Shown in pieces: positions 53,943-64,000 of a stretch of 64,000 nucleotides of DNA. How positions within the stretch are numbered: position 1 is the first letter of the stretch; each line of letters starts with the position of its first letter. The notes under the pieces are model-generated. The model was given only the letters and a program-made list of their open reading frames with translations. It was not told the origin of the DNA and did no database searches. Source of the DNA: Cyanodermella asteris (lineage: Eukaryota > Ascomycota > Lecanoromycetes > Ostropales > Stictidaceae); the NCBI GenBank assembly GCA_900618795.1, contig UYJD01000007.1, forward strand, positions 1,254,385 through 1,318,384. The letters run 5' to 3'. The position numbers and the translations under genes are program-made.

Positions 53943-54949
53943 TCACAGCTGTTCTCCCATCCACGTCCACACCGCTTGAATGCCCTCATCGCCACCAATG
54001 CTGCTCCCTTGCACCGTAACAAGAACTCCCGAGTCCTCCATCTGCTCAAACCCAAAGGCCCCCTCCCCGCCTTGACCCAGCCATCTGTCATCCGCTGAAT
54101 CCATGTCGCCCTCCTTGGCACCCGCATCCATCAACCCTTTACTCCTGCTGACTCTCACTCTGCTGATCTCATCCTCCAGGACCCTTCTCGCCATCTCCGG
54201 CGGTAGCGCCGTAAACAAGTCCAGCTTGTTCACAAGCACCATAACGGGAAACTCCTTCAAGGTTTTGGAAGAGGCTCCCAGTTCGGTCTGCAGGCTGAGC
54301 AGCACGTCGTGCAGATAGTCGGCTGCGTCACGCAGACTGGGTGACTCGGCGCCGAGGGAGGTCGCATCGAGGACGAAAATCAGGCCGCGGACGTTCGTCC
54401 CCGAGGAAGATTTGGTGGTACCAGAGCGGAGTAGGTGGAGGGCATGATGCCGCAGCTTGCCGTGTCCCGGCGTGTCGGTAAGGAGAAACTTCTTGTGGGT
54501 TTGAGTCGAAGGGTCGTTGGCGGAGCGGTAGCGGTTGGAGGCGATCGAGTAGGTCACGGGCACGGAGGCTTCCACTGTAAGGGCCGCTTGGGAGGTGACG
54601 GTTTGTGCTGCTTTAGCTGGAATGCGCTCAATCTACGCATGCTGTGTCAGCGACACCAAATCTTTCTCGTTTCGATCGCCTTTTCGAGTCCAATGGGGTG
54701 AGATAAACCCCAACGGGACTCGTCGTGATATGGGATCCTTTCGAAACTTACCAGTGTCTGCAAGGTCGTCTTGCCCGCACCCGAAGGTCCAACAAGCAGG
54801 AATGTTGGCAATGTGCTGCTTGTACCGGACCTGTATATGAAAAGGTGCAGTAGTAAAGGAACAGATATCGCGAGCAGGATGGAAAGTCCCAGTACCAATG
54901 GTGTCGGAGCCAACCACCAAGTAGTGCTACCGCCGGCCTGAAAGGACAT
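53943..54949 (-). CDS. SRP102: Signal recognition particle receptor beta subunit
   Basis: Exons 54949-54752 and 54632-53943, with a 119-nt intron (GTAAGT...GCGTAG), give 295 residues. One N-terminal membrane span (about 15-38) is followed by a small-GTPase domain: G1 GPSGAGKTT, G3 DTPGHGKLR, G4 NKLD. This is the anchored GTPase that holds the alpha subunit of the SRP receptor at the ER membrane, needed for co-translational targeting. An insert of about 40 residues (GLMDAGAKEGDMDSADDR region) before the last strand is longer than in yeast. First ATG before the span is used. Confidence 0.92.
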
Positions 54950-55740
54950 TTTGGAGCTTGTCAGGCTGTGAATGATGGTTGTATCAGGCATGGTGCCAAC
55001 ACATTGAAAAGCGCGCACAAGAAAGAGTCTCCGATCTTGACTTGTCTTCCGTTGGCTGCAAAGTGGGTAAATTTTCAAACGATAGCCCGTGATGCACTTG
55101 GTGGCCTGTCGAAAGTGTTCTTCCGGGCAAGTTCTCCGCGGGTGCTGACTTCGCTGTCGCTGCCGTGGCACAGATCGACGCGGAAAAACCTTCCTTCGAG
55201 GTGATCCGGGAGCTCGCCAAGAAACACGAACACTTACGGACGACTGAAAGAAGACCTTGTGAAAGTCCTTTCGGGACGGCCGTGCAAGTGACAGGGCGTC
55301 AATAGACACAGCCACCGATCGATCAATGTCTGAAACGCCAGGGCAGCTTCCGTCAGCTCTAGCTTGAACGAGGCTGAGAAGCTCCGTGCGTCTTGGGCGT
55401 GAACAGTCGGCTCGTGAGCGCTAACCACATTCGATGCCCGCCTTGACCAGTGATCAACTGGATTCATCTACATCTGAGGCAGGGCCAATGTTTTGTCGTG
55501 GCTCAGCCCCTTAAAGCATCGAAGTTGTAGTTGTGGTGCTTGTTCTGAAGCGGCTACTGTTCACGAATATGACGCAAAGTCATGCCACAGTGTGTAGGTG
55601 TGCGCAACGATTGTTTCATACCAGATGACTGCTGTTCGAACATGTGTATATATTGCAATCTCCTTGCAGAAGCCGTCAATGTCATGCGTGTACAGGAGCT
55701 TCTCACGTCGTCAAAATAATAGCACCTTGCATTCGGCATC
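54950..55740. promoter_or_regulatory. Divergent region between SRP102 and serine carboxypeptidase
   Basis: 791 bp between outward-facing starts. Open frames here are short and without signature. No specific site recognised. Confidence 0.4.
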
Positions 55741-57472
55741 ATGTTTCCCATACATGTTTTCATTATACTGCGGACCTTGACTTTGGTCCTTGCCTTTAAG
55801 AATGCCGGTGAATCAATCGGCCCCCGAGCGTCTGAGAACGAAACACAAGTCGCGGGCTTCACCCACGGCCAAGGCTTTGGAAATGCGACGGTCCGATACC
55901 GAGAGGTTCCTTCGCACGTCTGCGAGCTTGACACCATCGTCAAGAGCTACGCCGGCTACGTCGACATATTGGAACGTGAACACATTTTCTTCTGGTTTTT
56001 TTGAGGCCCGGACATCAGATCCACAGAACTCCCCGTTGACAGCCTGGATAAGCGGTGGCCCCGGCGACTCGTCCATGGTAGAGCTGTTCACCGAGCATGG
56101 ACCTTGCCGGATCGGTCCCGACAACAGAACAGTCCACCCCAACCCGTTCGCGTGGAACAACTACAGCAACATGCTCTACATCGACCAGCCGGTGCAGGTC
56201 GGCTTCTCTTACACCGATCTGGTTCGTGCCGCGTTTTTTGACGACGATGGTAGTGATGATGCGGAAATGCGCGAGCTGAAAGACGGCGAAGCGTGCCCTG
56301 ACGATGTCGACAGATGTGGAGAGTTCTCCAGGCCGGATACTTCGACCACGGCGAATAGTACGGCTGCAGCGGCGCCAAACTTCTGGCTCACTTTGCAGGC
56401 TTTCATGTCGACGTTCCCGGAATACACGAACAACGGATTTCACTTTGGCAGCGAAAGCTACGGCGGGCATTATGTTCCCATCTTCAGCAAGTACATCGAA
56501 GACCAGAGCGACAAGAGCATCCCCGGGGCGCAGCACATAGATCTGACGTCCGTACTCATCGGCAACGGCTGGTTCTCACCGCAGCTGCAGTACGCGTCGT
56601 ACCTGAGTTTTGACCCCAACAACACATACGACGTGCAGGGCTTAGACGAGTCTGCGCGGACACAAGTCCACGACGCGTTTTACGGCGAGAATCAGTGTCT
56701 CGCACAGCTAATGGACTGTGAAGCCACGGAATCGGATAGCGTGTGTAGCAGAGCCGACGACTTTTGCCTTGACAAGGTCCAAAAAGTCTACGTCACCGAG
56801 ACGGGCCGCGACAACAACGATGTGAGAGAACTAGTAGCAGACTCGCCATTTCCAAACGGGTTCTATGCCAAATACCTGCAGCAGCCTGACGTCCGTGAGG
56901 CGATCGGGGCCACACAGACACACATCGAGCTGAACCCGGTGGTTGGCGACGCCTTCGCGCTGACCGGCAACGACGCGCGAGAGCTCGGGATCCTGCAGAT
57001 CATCGGGCAGCTGCAGGACCGGGGCGTGCGAGTCGTCTTGTATGCCGGCGACGCTGACTACGAGTGCAACTGGCTCGGCGTCGAGGCCGTCGCCGATGCC
57101 GTCGGTGCCCCGGGCTATGCCGATGCCGGGTACGAAGATGTGCTCACGCCCGACGGCGCCACGCACGGGCAGGTCAGGCAGAGCGGAACTTTTGGCTTCG
57201 TCAGGGTCTACGAGGCGGGCCACGCCGTGGGTGCGTTCCAGCCGTTCCTGCTGCAGACAATCTTTGGTCGAACTGTGGCGGGAACGGATCTTGCTACCGG
57301 CAAGGTGAGAGTAGAAGCGTCGTACAAGAGCCAAGGTCCACAGAAAAGTAACTACCGCGAGGGCAATGCAACTGTGCAGGACCACGTTTGGCCAGAGACT
57401 TCGACCTATAATGAGACTTCGAACACGCCGACTATGGGGAATTACCAGCCGGTTTGGAACGATGCAAGCTGA
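55741..57472 (+). CDS. Secreted serine carboxypeptidase (S10) with a one-base frameshift
   Basis: The ATG at 55741 begins a hydrophobic signal (FPIHVFIILRTLTLVLAF). The early part ends YVDILEREHIFFWFF followed by TGA; the rest continues one frame over as EARTSDPQNSPLTAWISGGPG. The family reads IFFWFFEAR without break, and the switch lies in a run of seven T at about 55996-56002 where six would keep frame. All triad residues are present: Ser in SESYGGHYVP, Asp in GDADYECNW, His in YEAGHAVGAF. It would be an acid exopeptidase, secreted or vacuolar, about 577 residues. With only one lesion in a homopolymer, sequencing or assembly error is at least as likely as a real null allele. No GT-AG intron fits. 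Confidence 0.85.
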
Positions 57473-57625
57473 GAGGGTGTCATTGCTGGTCGGATCCGTC
57501 CCCTTGCAAGATGGTGCAGAATAGAAGTTTTCCATAAAATATAGATTTGTGCATTCACGTTCGTCGCTCATGTTGATAGTTGAGATTCAGTGCTAAAGCC
57601 TCGAAGTACTGAGCTAAATTCATTA

Positions 57626-59334
57626 TCAATTATGTGCAAGCCTTTTGATTGCTTTACATAAACGCTTCTCACTTTTGAGCATGCGGAAGGGATTGCACCA
57701 GCACTTGACGGTCATCACCAAGGACTGGATCGATCCCTGGGCAGGTTGGATGGTCTCCAGCCAGAAGGAGGCAAAGCGGGCGGGCTCAGGTCTTTTGAAA
57801 CCGAAGCTAACCAGATATCTCGTCTCGGACAGGAGCTGGATATCGGTGATCAAGAAGCGGCTAGCATTGTACTTCTCGGCTGCATCGGCGCCGGTTTGTT
57901 TGAGTTCGGCAATCTGTTCTGCCAGACTTGCTGCCCTGGGGCCGTCCCAGACACCTTCTCTCCTGCCGGAAGAACGCAGTAGACTTATGGCTTCTCGTCG
58001 CAGTTCCGAATCCCCAGTTCGCGTTGCAATCTCGAAAAGGATGGGCAAAACTCCCGGAGAAGACGTAAACGACGAAGCGTTAGGAACAGGAGATGAAGCA
58101 TCACGAGGGGCGTTAGTGGCTGGATCAGCGCAGATCCGTAGGAAGGTTCCAATGTCGCGAAGTCTGCCATGATGCTGTTCTGGAAGGGCGTCATATACTG
58201 CTTCACCGTGCACGAAGACTTTCAGATCGGTTTCAAGCGTGGAAGCAATGATTTTCAGGAGGAGGAACCCGGCATGCCGGTTTGAACCTGCGTCTTTTGA
58301 AATAGTGTCTAATCCAGACGCCGCTCTCGTCCAGGCGCTGTACGTTGCACAAATCGCGTCGTGCTCGAGCTTCAATGGCGGTGCCATTTGCGAGGGCACC
58401 CACGGGCGAGTCTCGTGGTATGTCTCGGCATTCTCACAAAGCTCGAGTAGCCTGAGCGATAGCAGCTGAAGATGCGGCAAAGCGTGCTCGACGCTCGCAA
58501 ACTGGCCTGGGATGTTGGCAAAATGTGCCTCTAGTTTAGGAGCACGTATTCGAAAGCCGTCACTGTTTGCCTCACTGACTTGGGTCCAAAGTGCCAAGAA
58601 CATGTTGACCAGAACGCTTTCCGCAGATGCGAAGATCGAAGTGGCATGTTGCGAGAATGTCTTCCATTCCGCAATGATCTTTAGGCCGGCGAGAGCATGC
58701 CGCGTGGCCTCCTCAAAGCTGCCACGCAAACTTTCACAGGCAGCGAAGATGATGCATGCACACAGGACGGAGTCAAACGAGCTTTCGACCGACTTGAGCG
58801 CAACAATCTTTTCTTGAGCCCTACGGTAGTCAAATAGAGCACGATGAGCGGAAGGGGCGTTATCTGAGCTGAGATCCAGGTAATACTCGTGCCAGGTGCT
58901 GAGTGCCACCACGGCCTGGCGGACGATTGGGTCGTTCTGAAGCAGCTGCGGCACGATCCTGGCCCAAAAATCGGTTCGAAATGGCAATTCGAGTTGTCTG
59001 ACAGTTCGGTGCTGAAAGTGGTGTAGGGCTCGACGTTGGTGGGGAGCTAGCTTCGAGGACTGATCAGGCTGTGCTGCAATCGAATAGACAATAAATCTGG
59101 CTGTCCGGCCTTGAGGTTGCTTTTGCTGGCAAGCTCGGTTTGATCAAAGGCATTGGCCGCATACAGGGACCGCTTCGTCACACTTGACATGTCGGACTAA
59201 TGGCAGGCGCTGGTCAACACCATCGGAAGGTCTCAGCGGCCGTGGGACAACTTACATTTACAGGTTTGACAGCCATTTTGTGAACGGGCTTTCTGAACCC
59301 TCAGGCATTTATCGTGCTCCGAGGGCGGCGGCAT
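57626..59334 (-). pseudogene. Zn2Cys6 transcription factor gene with in-frame TGA in the zinc cluster
   Basis: Exons 59334-59256 and 59196-57626, with a 59-nt intron (GTAAGT...CATTAG), would code about 549 residues. The binuclear cluster is spread over the join: C-x2-C-x6-C-x6-C-x2-C-x6-C, from GCQTCK to NRACQQK. A TGA at 59146-59144 stands two codons after the fifth Cys, where relatives usually have Arg; CGA to TGA would be one C-to-T change. The remaining about 500 residues are open and look like the fungal transcription-factor domain (for example LLQNDPIVRQAVVALSTWHE). A 39-nt GTATGC...CCAG segment could be spliced in phase to remove the stop but would also remove half the cluster. Nonsense allele, error and exon skipping are all possible. 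It converges with the carboxypeptidase gene. Confidence 0.75.
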
Positions 59335-59757
59335 AATAGCGACAGCTGATTGTGGGAAGCATACCTACTTTGACTGCGCGATGGGGACACTGCCAGTTTA
59401 CCAGGACTTTCTAACATGTTTCAGCTTTGGTAAATACCTGGCTAAAGTAAGTCCATCTGCTGTGGCACGGGCGGGAGGATACTAGGAAGTGAGGCCCAAG
59501 GGGGCCTGTTGTATTGCGGCGCACTCCATGAAGCCAGCCAATCAGAGTCATCAGACACGCTTCACCCGCGCGGTCCCCGGCTCAAAGCTCACCTGATGGC
59601 TGAGGAACGAACGCTTCTCAGCCACGGAACCGGTACGTTTACTATGCCTTACAACGAAATGACCATCTCTATATGAAGCTGCGCCCATCGCGGCGCACAC
59701 TTGAGTCAGCAAAGCTCTTCAAGCACGCCCAAACCCGCGCGCCGTCTTTCCAACACC
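59335..59757. promoter_or_regulatory. Divergent promoter region, Zn2Cys6 gene / VPS72
   Basis: 423 bp between outward-facing starts, with a CCAAT box at 59538-59542 in the middle. The VPS72 frame is open from 59701 but has no ATG before 59758. Confidence 0.5.
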
Positions 59758-61836
59758 ATGGCCACCGAAGAAGAGCTCAAAGCGGCTATGGAGCTCGATG
59801 CTCAGGAGAGCGATTCCTCTGGAGATGAGACCGCAGCGCAAGGCGATGCAATTGTGGAGACTCTTGTCGCCGGACGCGCCAAAAGAGCGACAGCGGGAAA
59901 CCGCATGAGCTCCATGGTGGCAGAAATCGCCGCTGACGACGACCTTGAGCTCTTATTTGCAGAAGATGAGGAGGGCGCTCCCGACGACGAGTTTGAAGAC
60001 GATATCGCCGAAGGAGGTTCTGACAATGACCTGGGTGACTCCTCAGACGACGAGGATCAGGGACCTGCTGTCGGCGCAGAGGAGCTCGAGGGCGAGAAAG
60101 AGATAGAGAAGCAGGTGAAGGAGGAGCGGAAACGGAAGCGAAAAGCACAGCAGGCTTTTACAAGGCCGTCGAAGAAGATCAAACATATGCCGCTCATGGG
60201 CGCGACAACACTTGCGCAGGCTCCTCGACCCAAGAAAAAGGTAGAGCGTCTGACTTGGATGCCGACATTGGGAGAAGCTACGAGATCATCACGACGAGGG
60301 ACCACAACTGCGCAGAGCGATGCACTCAGAGTGAGAATTGAGCAGCGGGAAGAGGAGCGTAAGCTGCTGGCAGGTAAGCTTGAAGCTGCTGCAAGGAGAA
60401 GAGAAGAGGCTCGAGCGAAGATGATGACGCAGGAGGAGCATCTGGCCGAAGCTGCGCAGATCGAGAAGGAGAACTCGAAAAGCCTGAATAGGTGGGAGGC
60501 CCTGGAGCGCGAGCGCCAGGAAGAACAACGAGCTAGGCTGGCAGCGCTACAGAATCGTCAGCTCTCTGGTCCAGTCGTTTCTGTATGGAGTGGTCCGGCG
60601 CGCTGGCTTGGAGACAAGCTTAGTGCTGTGGGTTTGACTAAGATCAAGGAAGCTGAGCAGAAGAAGCTGCTCCATGCTGAAAGAGAGAAAGAAAGAGCAG
60701 AGAAGCAGAAGCAAAAAGAAGAGAGAGAGCGACAAAAGGAGGCCGATATCCATTCGGGGGCCGTTGATCGATCCCCACGAGCTGATCACGAATCCAATGA
60801 AGTGCAGGCTTTACGCACCAATGAATCCCAACATGTCCGAGCTGAAGAGACAACGATGGATGGCGACGCGAGGAAGGATAACATTCATTCGCCATCTGTG
60901 TTAATCGATATAGCTGTTCCACCAAGATCCTCGGGCTCGGTTTCCAGGTCCACCGCGCCCACTCAACCAGCTGGACCTATGTTGATGATCTCTGAGGCCC
61001 GGACGCCATCTCAATCCCAGACTCAGCAACAGCCTCGCTCACCGCCGGTCCCAACCCCACGAACGACCTCTGGTACTCCCGACGATTCGGCAGGCCAAGC
61101 GACCACGGCCCAATCTGAGGAGACCACATCGGCATTGGCCCCTGTAGTTAAACAAGAGCCCACGAGTTTGATTCCTGTACCATCTGCAGAGCCGACACAG
61201 ACCGTGGTGCCGCTGTCCAACCCCAAAATTCAGCCTATTCAACCGAGCCAGCCCCAGCAGATCGTCTTTTCCGTGCAACCCGGGTCCTCACTGACGACAC
61301 AGTCTTCAGAGCCAAACACGAGGGGTCCAGGAGCTCAAACGACGACGCCACATGCCGCAATTGTACAGATGCCAGGCCAGGCAGCATATCAGGTCGGCCC
61401 CCCTCCTGGGCCGCCACCCGAGCCTGAAATTGCTGCTCGGGTCCTGGTCAGTCTCATGAACGTTGAACTAGGTGGAAAACACGACTCGTCGACGTCAAAT
61501 TCACTTCCGCCATCTCTACGACAAAGCATATTGGTTGCCAAGGTTGCGAAAGCAAAGAAGGTGCCTGCGAAGCCGCCACCGCCGCTCGCGTGCTCAGTCA
61601 CAGGGTTACCGGTCAAATATCGAGATCCGACAACCGGGGTCGGATACGCCAATTCGTATGCCTATCGTCAATTGAAGAAAGTATTAGAAGGACAATTGCG
61701 TTGGAGCGCACTCGGCGGATGCTACACGAGTGCTGCGACAGCTGGTCCAGCGCAAGGGGTACCAGAGGGCTTCGCCAAAGCATTCGAGGCAGGTCGTGGC
61801 GAGGAAGCATCAGCGGGCCAAACGCGGGAACAATAA
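59758..61836 (+). CDS. VPS72: SWR1-complex subunit Vps72/Swc2 (YL1 family)
   Basis: Single exon, 692 residues from the first ATG. The N-terminal YL1 region shows LVAGRAKRATAGNRMSSM followed by DDDLELLFAEDEEG, the acidic part that grips the H2A.Z-H2B dimer. A long Lys/Glu-rich helical part (about 120-340) is followed by a Pro/Gln/Thr-rich disordered part (about 380-570). The C-terminal YL1-C domain is at about 625-670: CSVTGLPVKYRDPTTGVGY and LRWSALGGCYT. The protein delivers H2A.Z to the SWR1 chromatin remodeller. Length is close to yeast Swc2 (795). Confidence 0.93.
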   Translation: MATEEELKAAMELDAQESDSSGDETAAQGDAIVETLVAGRAKRATAGNRMSSMVAEIAADDDLELLFAEDEEGAPDDEFEDDIAEGGSDNDLGDSSDDEDQGPAVGAEELEGEKEIEKQVKEERKRKRKAQQAFTRPSKKIKHMPLMGATTLAQAPRPKKKVERLTWMPTLGEATRSSRRGTTTAQSDALRVRIEQREEERKLLAGKLEAAARRREEARAKMMTQEEHLAEAAQIEKENSKSLNRWEALERERQEEQRARLAALQNRQLSGPVVSVWSGPARWLGDKLSAVGLTKIKEAEQKKLLHAEREKERAEKQKQKEERERQKEADIHSGAVDRSPRADHESNEVQALRTNESQHVRAEETTMDGDARKDNIHSPSVLIDIAVPPRSSGSVSRSTAPTQPAGPMLMISEARTPSQSQTQQQPRSPPVPTPRTTSGTPDDSAGQATTAQSEETTSALAPVVKQEPTSLIPVPSAEPTQTVVPLSNPKIQPIQPSQPQQIVFSVQPGSSLTTQSSEPNTRGPGAQTTTPHAAIVQMPGQAAYQVGPPPGPPPEPEIAARVLVSLMNVELGGKHDSSTSNSLPPSLRQSILVAKVAKAKKVPAKPPPPLACSVTGLPVKYRDPTTGVGYANSYAYRQLKKVLEGQLRWSALGGCYTSAATAGPAQGVPEGFAKAFEAGRGEEASAGQTREQ

Positions 61837-63295
61837 TCGGAACGTGACACGACCTGATGCCGAACCTGAAATCTTGGTGATGTATCGAAACTGCGGTCAA
61901 CTTCAAAGCAGATCGCCTAAGCCCACCAGTCGAAAACATCGAGGGTAAAGGGCCAGACGCAAATTTCGGGCGCGCCTGATGATGACAATGATGTTTATTG
62001 ACTCTTGTCCTGAGCATGCTTGTAAAGTCGTTCTGTACTGCGTTATTCATGTTCGATAAGAGATGTCCCTCGGAGCTGTCAAGGTTGAAGCTCTGGCCAA
62101 CGAAGCCTTCGGCTTGTAGCTTGACCCGCAGGAAGCCTCACCTGAGTCACCTTGGGGCTTGATCGAATTGAGCCATGAGCGTCAAGTGTGATGCTGGTAG
62201 CCAATAGCTGCACGAGAAGATCGCGTGACCATTCGGATCTGAGCTACGGGCTCGTCCCAGCTACGATGATCCGTAACTGTTGTCATCTGCGCGGGAACTC
62301 TTTGACTTCAAGGAACACAAAAGACAAGCATGCTGAACAATGACGATGCAAAGCCCGGTTGATGACTGCCTCGGATGAACATTCTGGCGCAAGAGGGTTT
62401 GGCAGGGAGCCCCCAGCACGTCAAGCAGCAGCGGAGCGGAGCAGCACGTGGATCTGGAGCCGAGCCGCCAATGCTGAGGTGGAGCTCCCTGGTCGTCCAG
62501 CGAAGTGGATGTTGGAGGGAGGAAAGCTGGAGGTCTGGAGCGACGCCGCCGGCTGCTAGAGGTGATGATGCCAGAAGGCAGCGCAGCGAGTCAGACGGCC
62601 TCGTGCTGACCCGTGTTCACCTTACATACAGCTCTGGTCCCTTGGTTCCCGCATCGACGATGATGGTAGTGAGCCGGACAACGATGCTGGAGGTCTACAG
62701 TACAGTATGCAGCTCTACATGCCCAATTGCTGTCCAGAGCTTACTTACTGCACGCCATCGGCAGCCACTGCAGTAATCGCATAACGTACTAGTAGCGACG
62801 TCGCAAGGCAACATCAAGGAGCAGTGCTCGCGTGCTCGCAGCATCAAGGACTGAACATGATTGCGTACAGTCGCACGCACAGGTAATAATAAGCAGAGTC
62901 CCGACTCGCCGGGCAAAATGCAACGCCGTCGAGAGGGTATGATACAGTAAAGCCGCAAAGCTCGAGCACTTCGAGCTCAACTGTTCACCAACAAGGCTGA
63001 AAGTCTCGTGCCTTCTAGTCTGCCTCCGCGGCCTCCATCCAGCAGCTCGTCTCGGCCCCTTTGCAAATATAGACCCGACGCCGTTAGTGACACGCACCTG
63101 GCCGACTTGACGCCCTCGTGTTGTGCGTCGTCCCTCGTTCGGTTTGAGTCCGCCACAATCCCTCCTCCCCAGATCAGTGCCGTGTTGCCAAGAAGCTGGA
63201 CTGCGCGGCAGACAGAATGAGCGCAAAGGTGCCGTGTCGCACAGGATAGAGAACGGCACTGCAGTCCCAAACGTCTCTCCCCTGGCCGCACAACC
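61837..63295. other. Intergenic region before the right-edge gene
   Basis: 1.46 kb between two plus-strand genes. CT-rich segments appear toward 63020-63290 and fit a leader. Frames on both strands (for example 62789-63460 minus) lack any known motif. No RNA gene recognised. Confidence 0.45.
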
Positions 63296-64000
63296 ATGGA
63301 TCCCCGCAGGCGCGACGAGCAGAGGGAGCACGCTCGTAAGGCCAACCTCCGCCGGAACAGCCACATTGTATACTCTCCCATCCAGGAATCCTCCACGGCC
63401 GGTAATACCCCAGATCTTAGACTCGACCACGCCCTCGAGGAAGCCGAGCAGAATGCTCATCGCGCCGCAACATCGCGCTATGCCCCTAGCCCTCGCCTTT
63501 CTCTAGACACCCGCGATACTCGCACCCTACACGCCGACAATCACTTCTCGTCGCAATCCCCTGGGCCCATGTCCGCTCCCATCCATGGAGCCTTCAGTCG
63601 GGATCCCTCGCCCATGTCCCCGGGCTATGGCTCTTCCGATCGCGCCGGTCGTGTGCCGCCATTCCCAGACTCTCGGACACACTACCTCACAAGCGCATCA
63701 GAAGCCGCCTCCAGGGAGCCCTCCATGAACCGCAGGCCGGACGTAAAAGGTCGGGGCGCATTCAGCATACACGCAGGCGAGGAGACTGAAGAGCTGGACG
63801 TGCATGTGCCACAGCGACCGACATGGCAGGATTCTGAGCCGGCGTGGAGACGGAAGAAGAGTTGGGGTGCCAGGTTACAAACCCGCGTCGAAAATGCCTT
63901 TTCTACGCTACAGAGACTCATCCTGCGACGACCGTTGACCGTTGTCGAAGGCATGGGCCGAGAGATACCCGTTGAGCCCTTCCGATCCACTGCAGGCGTT
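63296..64000 (+). CDS. Start of an unrecognised protein, cut by the window edge
   Basis: From the ATG at 63296 the frame is open for 235 codons to the last base. The visible part is almost wholly disordered, rich in Arg, Ser and Pro (MDPRRRDEQREHARKANLR at the start; SRDPSPMSPGYGSSDR later). Near the end a basic, amphipathic stretch, WRRKKSWGARLQTRVENAF then STLQRLILRRP, may begin a folded or membrane-proximal region. I do not recognise the family; the informative part lies beyond the window. Confidence 0.65.
   Translation, partial: MDPRRRDEQREHARKANLRRNSHIVYSPIQESSTAGNTPDLRLDHALEEAEQNAHRAATSRYAPSPRLSLDTRDTRTLHADNHFSSQSPGPMSAPIHGAFSRDPSPMSPGYGSSDRAGRVPPFPDSRTHYLTSASEAASREPSMNRRPDVKGRGAFSIHAGEETEELDVHVPQRPTWQDSEPAWRRKKSWGARLQTRVENAFSTLQRLILRRPLTVVEGMGREIPVEPFRSTAGV

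Noticed and set aside
59701-59757. Upstream extension of VPS72 from TTG at 59701
   Set aside because: No ATG in the extension; the family-like N-terminus starts near the ATG at 59758.

Overview
The window looks like nuclear chromosome from a filamentous ascomycete (Pezizomycotina; Dothideomycetes is only a guess from overall feel). The evidence is gene content (a velvet-domain regulator, a Zn2Cys6 factor, fungal-type Puf, AKR1, LOA1 and ECM14 proteins), short introns mostly 47-90 nt with CTRAY-like branch sites, CT-rich leaders, moderate GC and no operons. I found no rRNA, convincing tRNA, intact transposon, viral element or CRISPR array.

Layout. 1-5.8 kb is gene-poor and holds a 12-bp tandem array near 2.4 kb. 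5.8-16.8 kb carries a RUS-family membrane protein, QCR7 and a mitochondrial carrier facing away from each other, an SPF45-like splicing factor, a trans-3-hydroxyproline dehydratase and a divergent CAX-type cation exchanger. 16.8-19.6 kb has no confident gene. 19.6-46.4 kb carries JSN1-like Puf, AKR1, ECM14, a Sec7-PH Arf exchange factor, LAG1 ceramide synthase, VPS38/UVRAG, an unrecognised coiled-coil protein, a small fungal membrane protein, an INO80-type subunit and a kinesin-14. 48.1-64 kb carries LOA1, a velvet factor, a Rossmann-like membrane protein, SRP102, a serine carboxypeptidase, a Zn2Cys6 factor, VPS72/YL1 and the start of an unknown gene cut by the window edge.

Functionally it is a housekeeping neighbourhood: lipid and membrane traffic (LAG1, LOA1, AKR1, Sec7-PH, VPS38, SRP102), chromatin (VPS72, INO80-type subunit), RNA (SPF45-like, Puf) and mitochondria (QCR7, carrier). 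I see no gene cluster for a secondary metabolite and no evident novel multi-gene system. The most interesting points are local: two apparent GC-AG introns whose use restores conserved or in-phase protein sequence, an in-frame TGA in the middle of an otherwise perfect zinc cluster, a one-base frameshift in a carboxypeptidase with an intact catalytic triad, a CAX-type exchanger lacking both signature Asn residues but carrying a His-rich N-terminus, a 15-nt microexon in VPS38, and a 677-nt intron in the RUS gene. Gene ends and splice sites were derived by hand from reading frame, splice consensus and remembered family sequence; no alignment or search was run.
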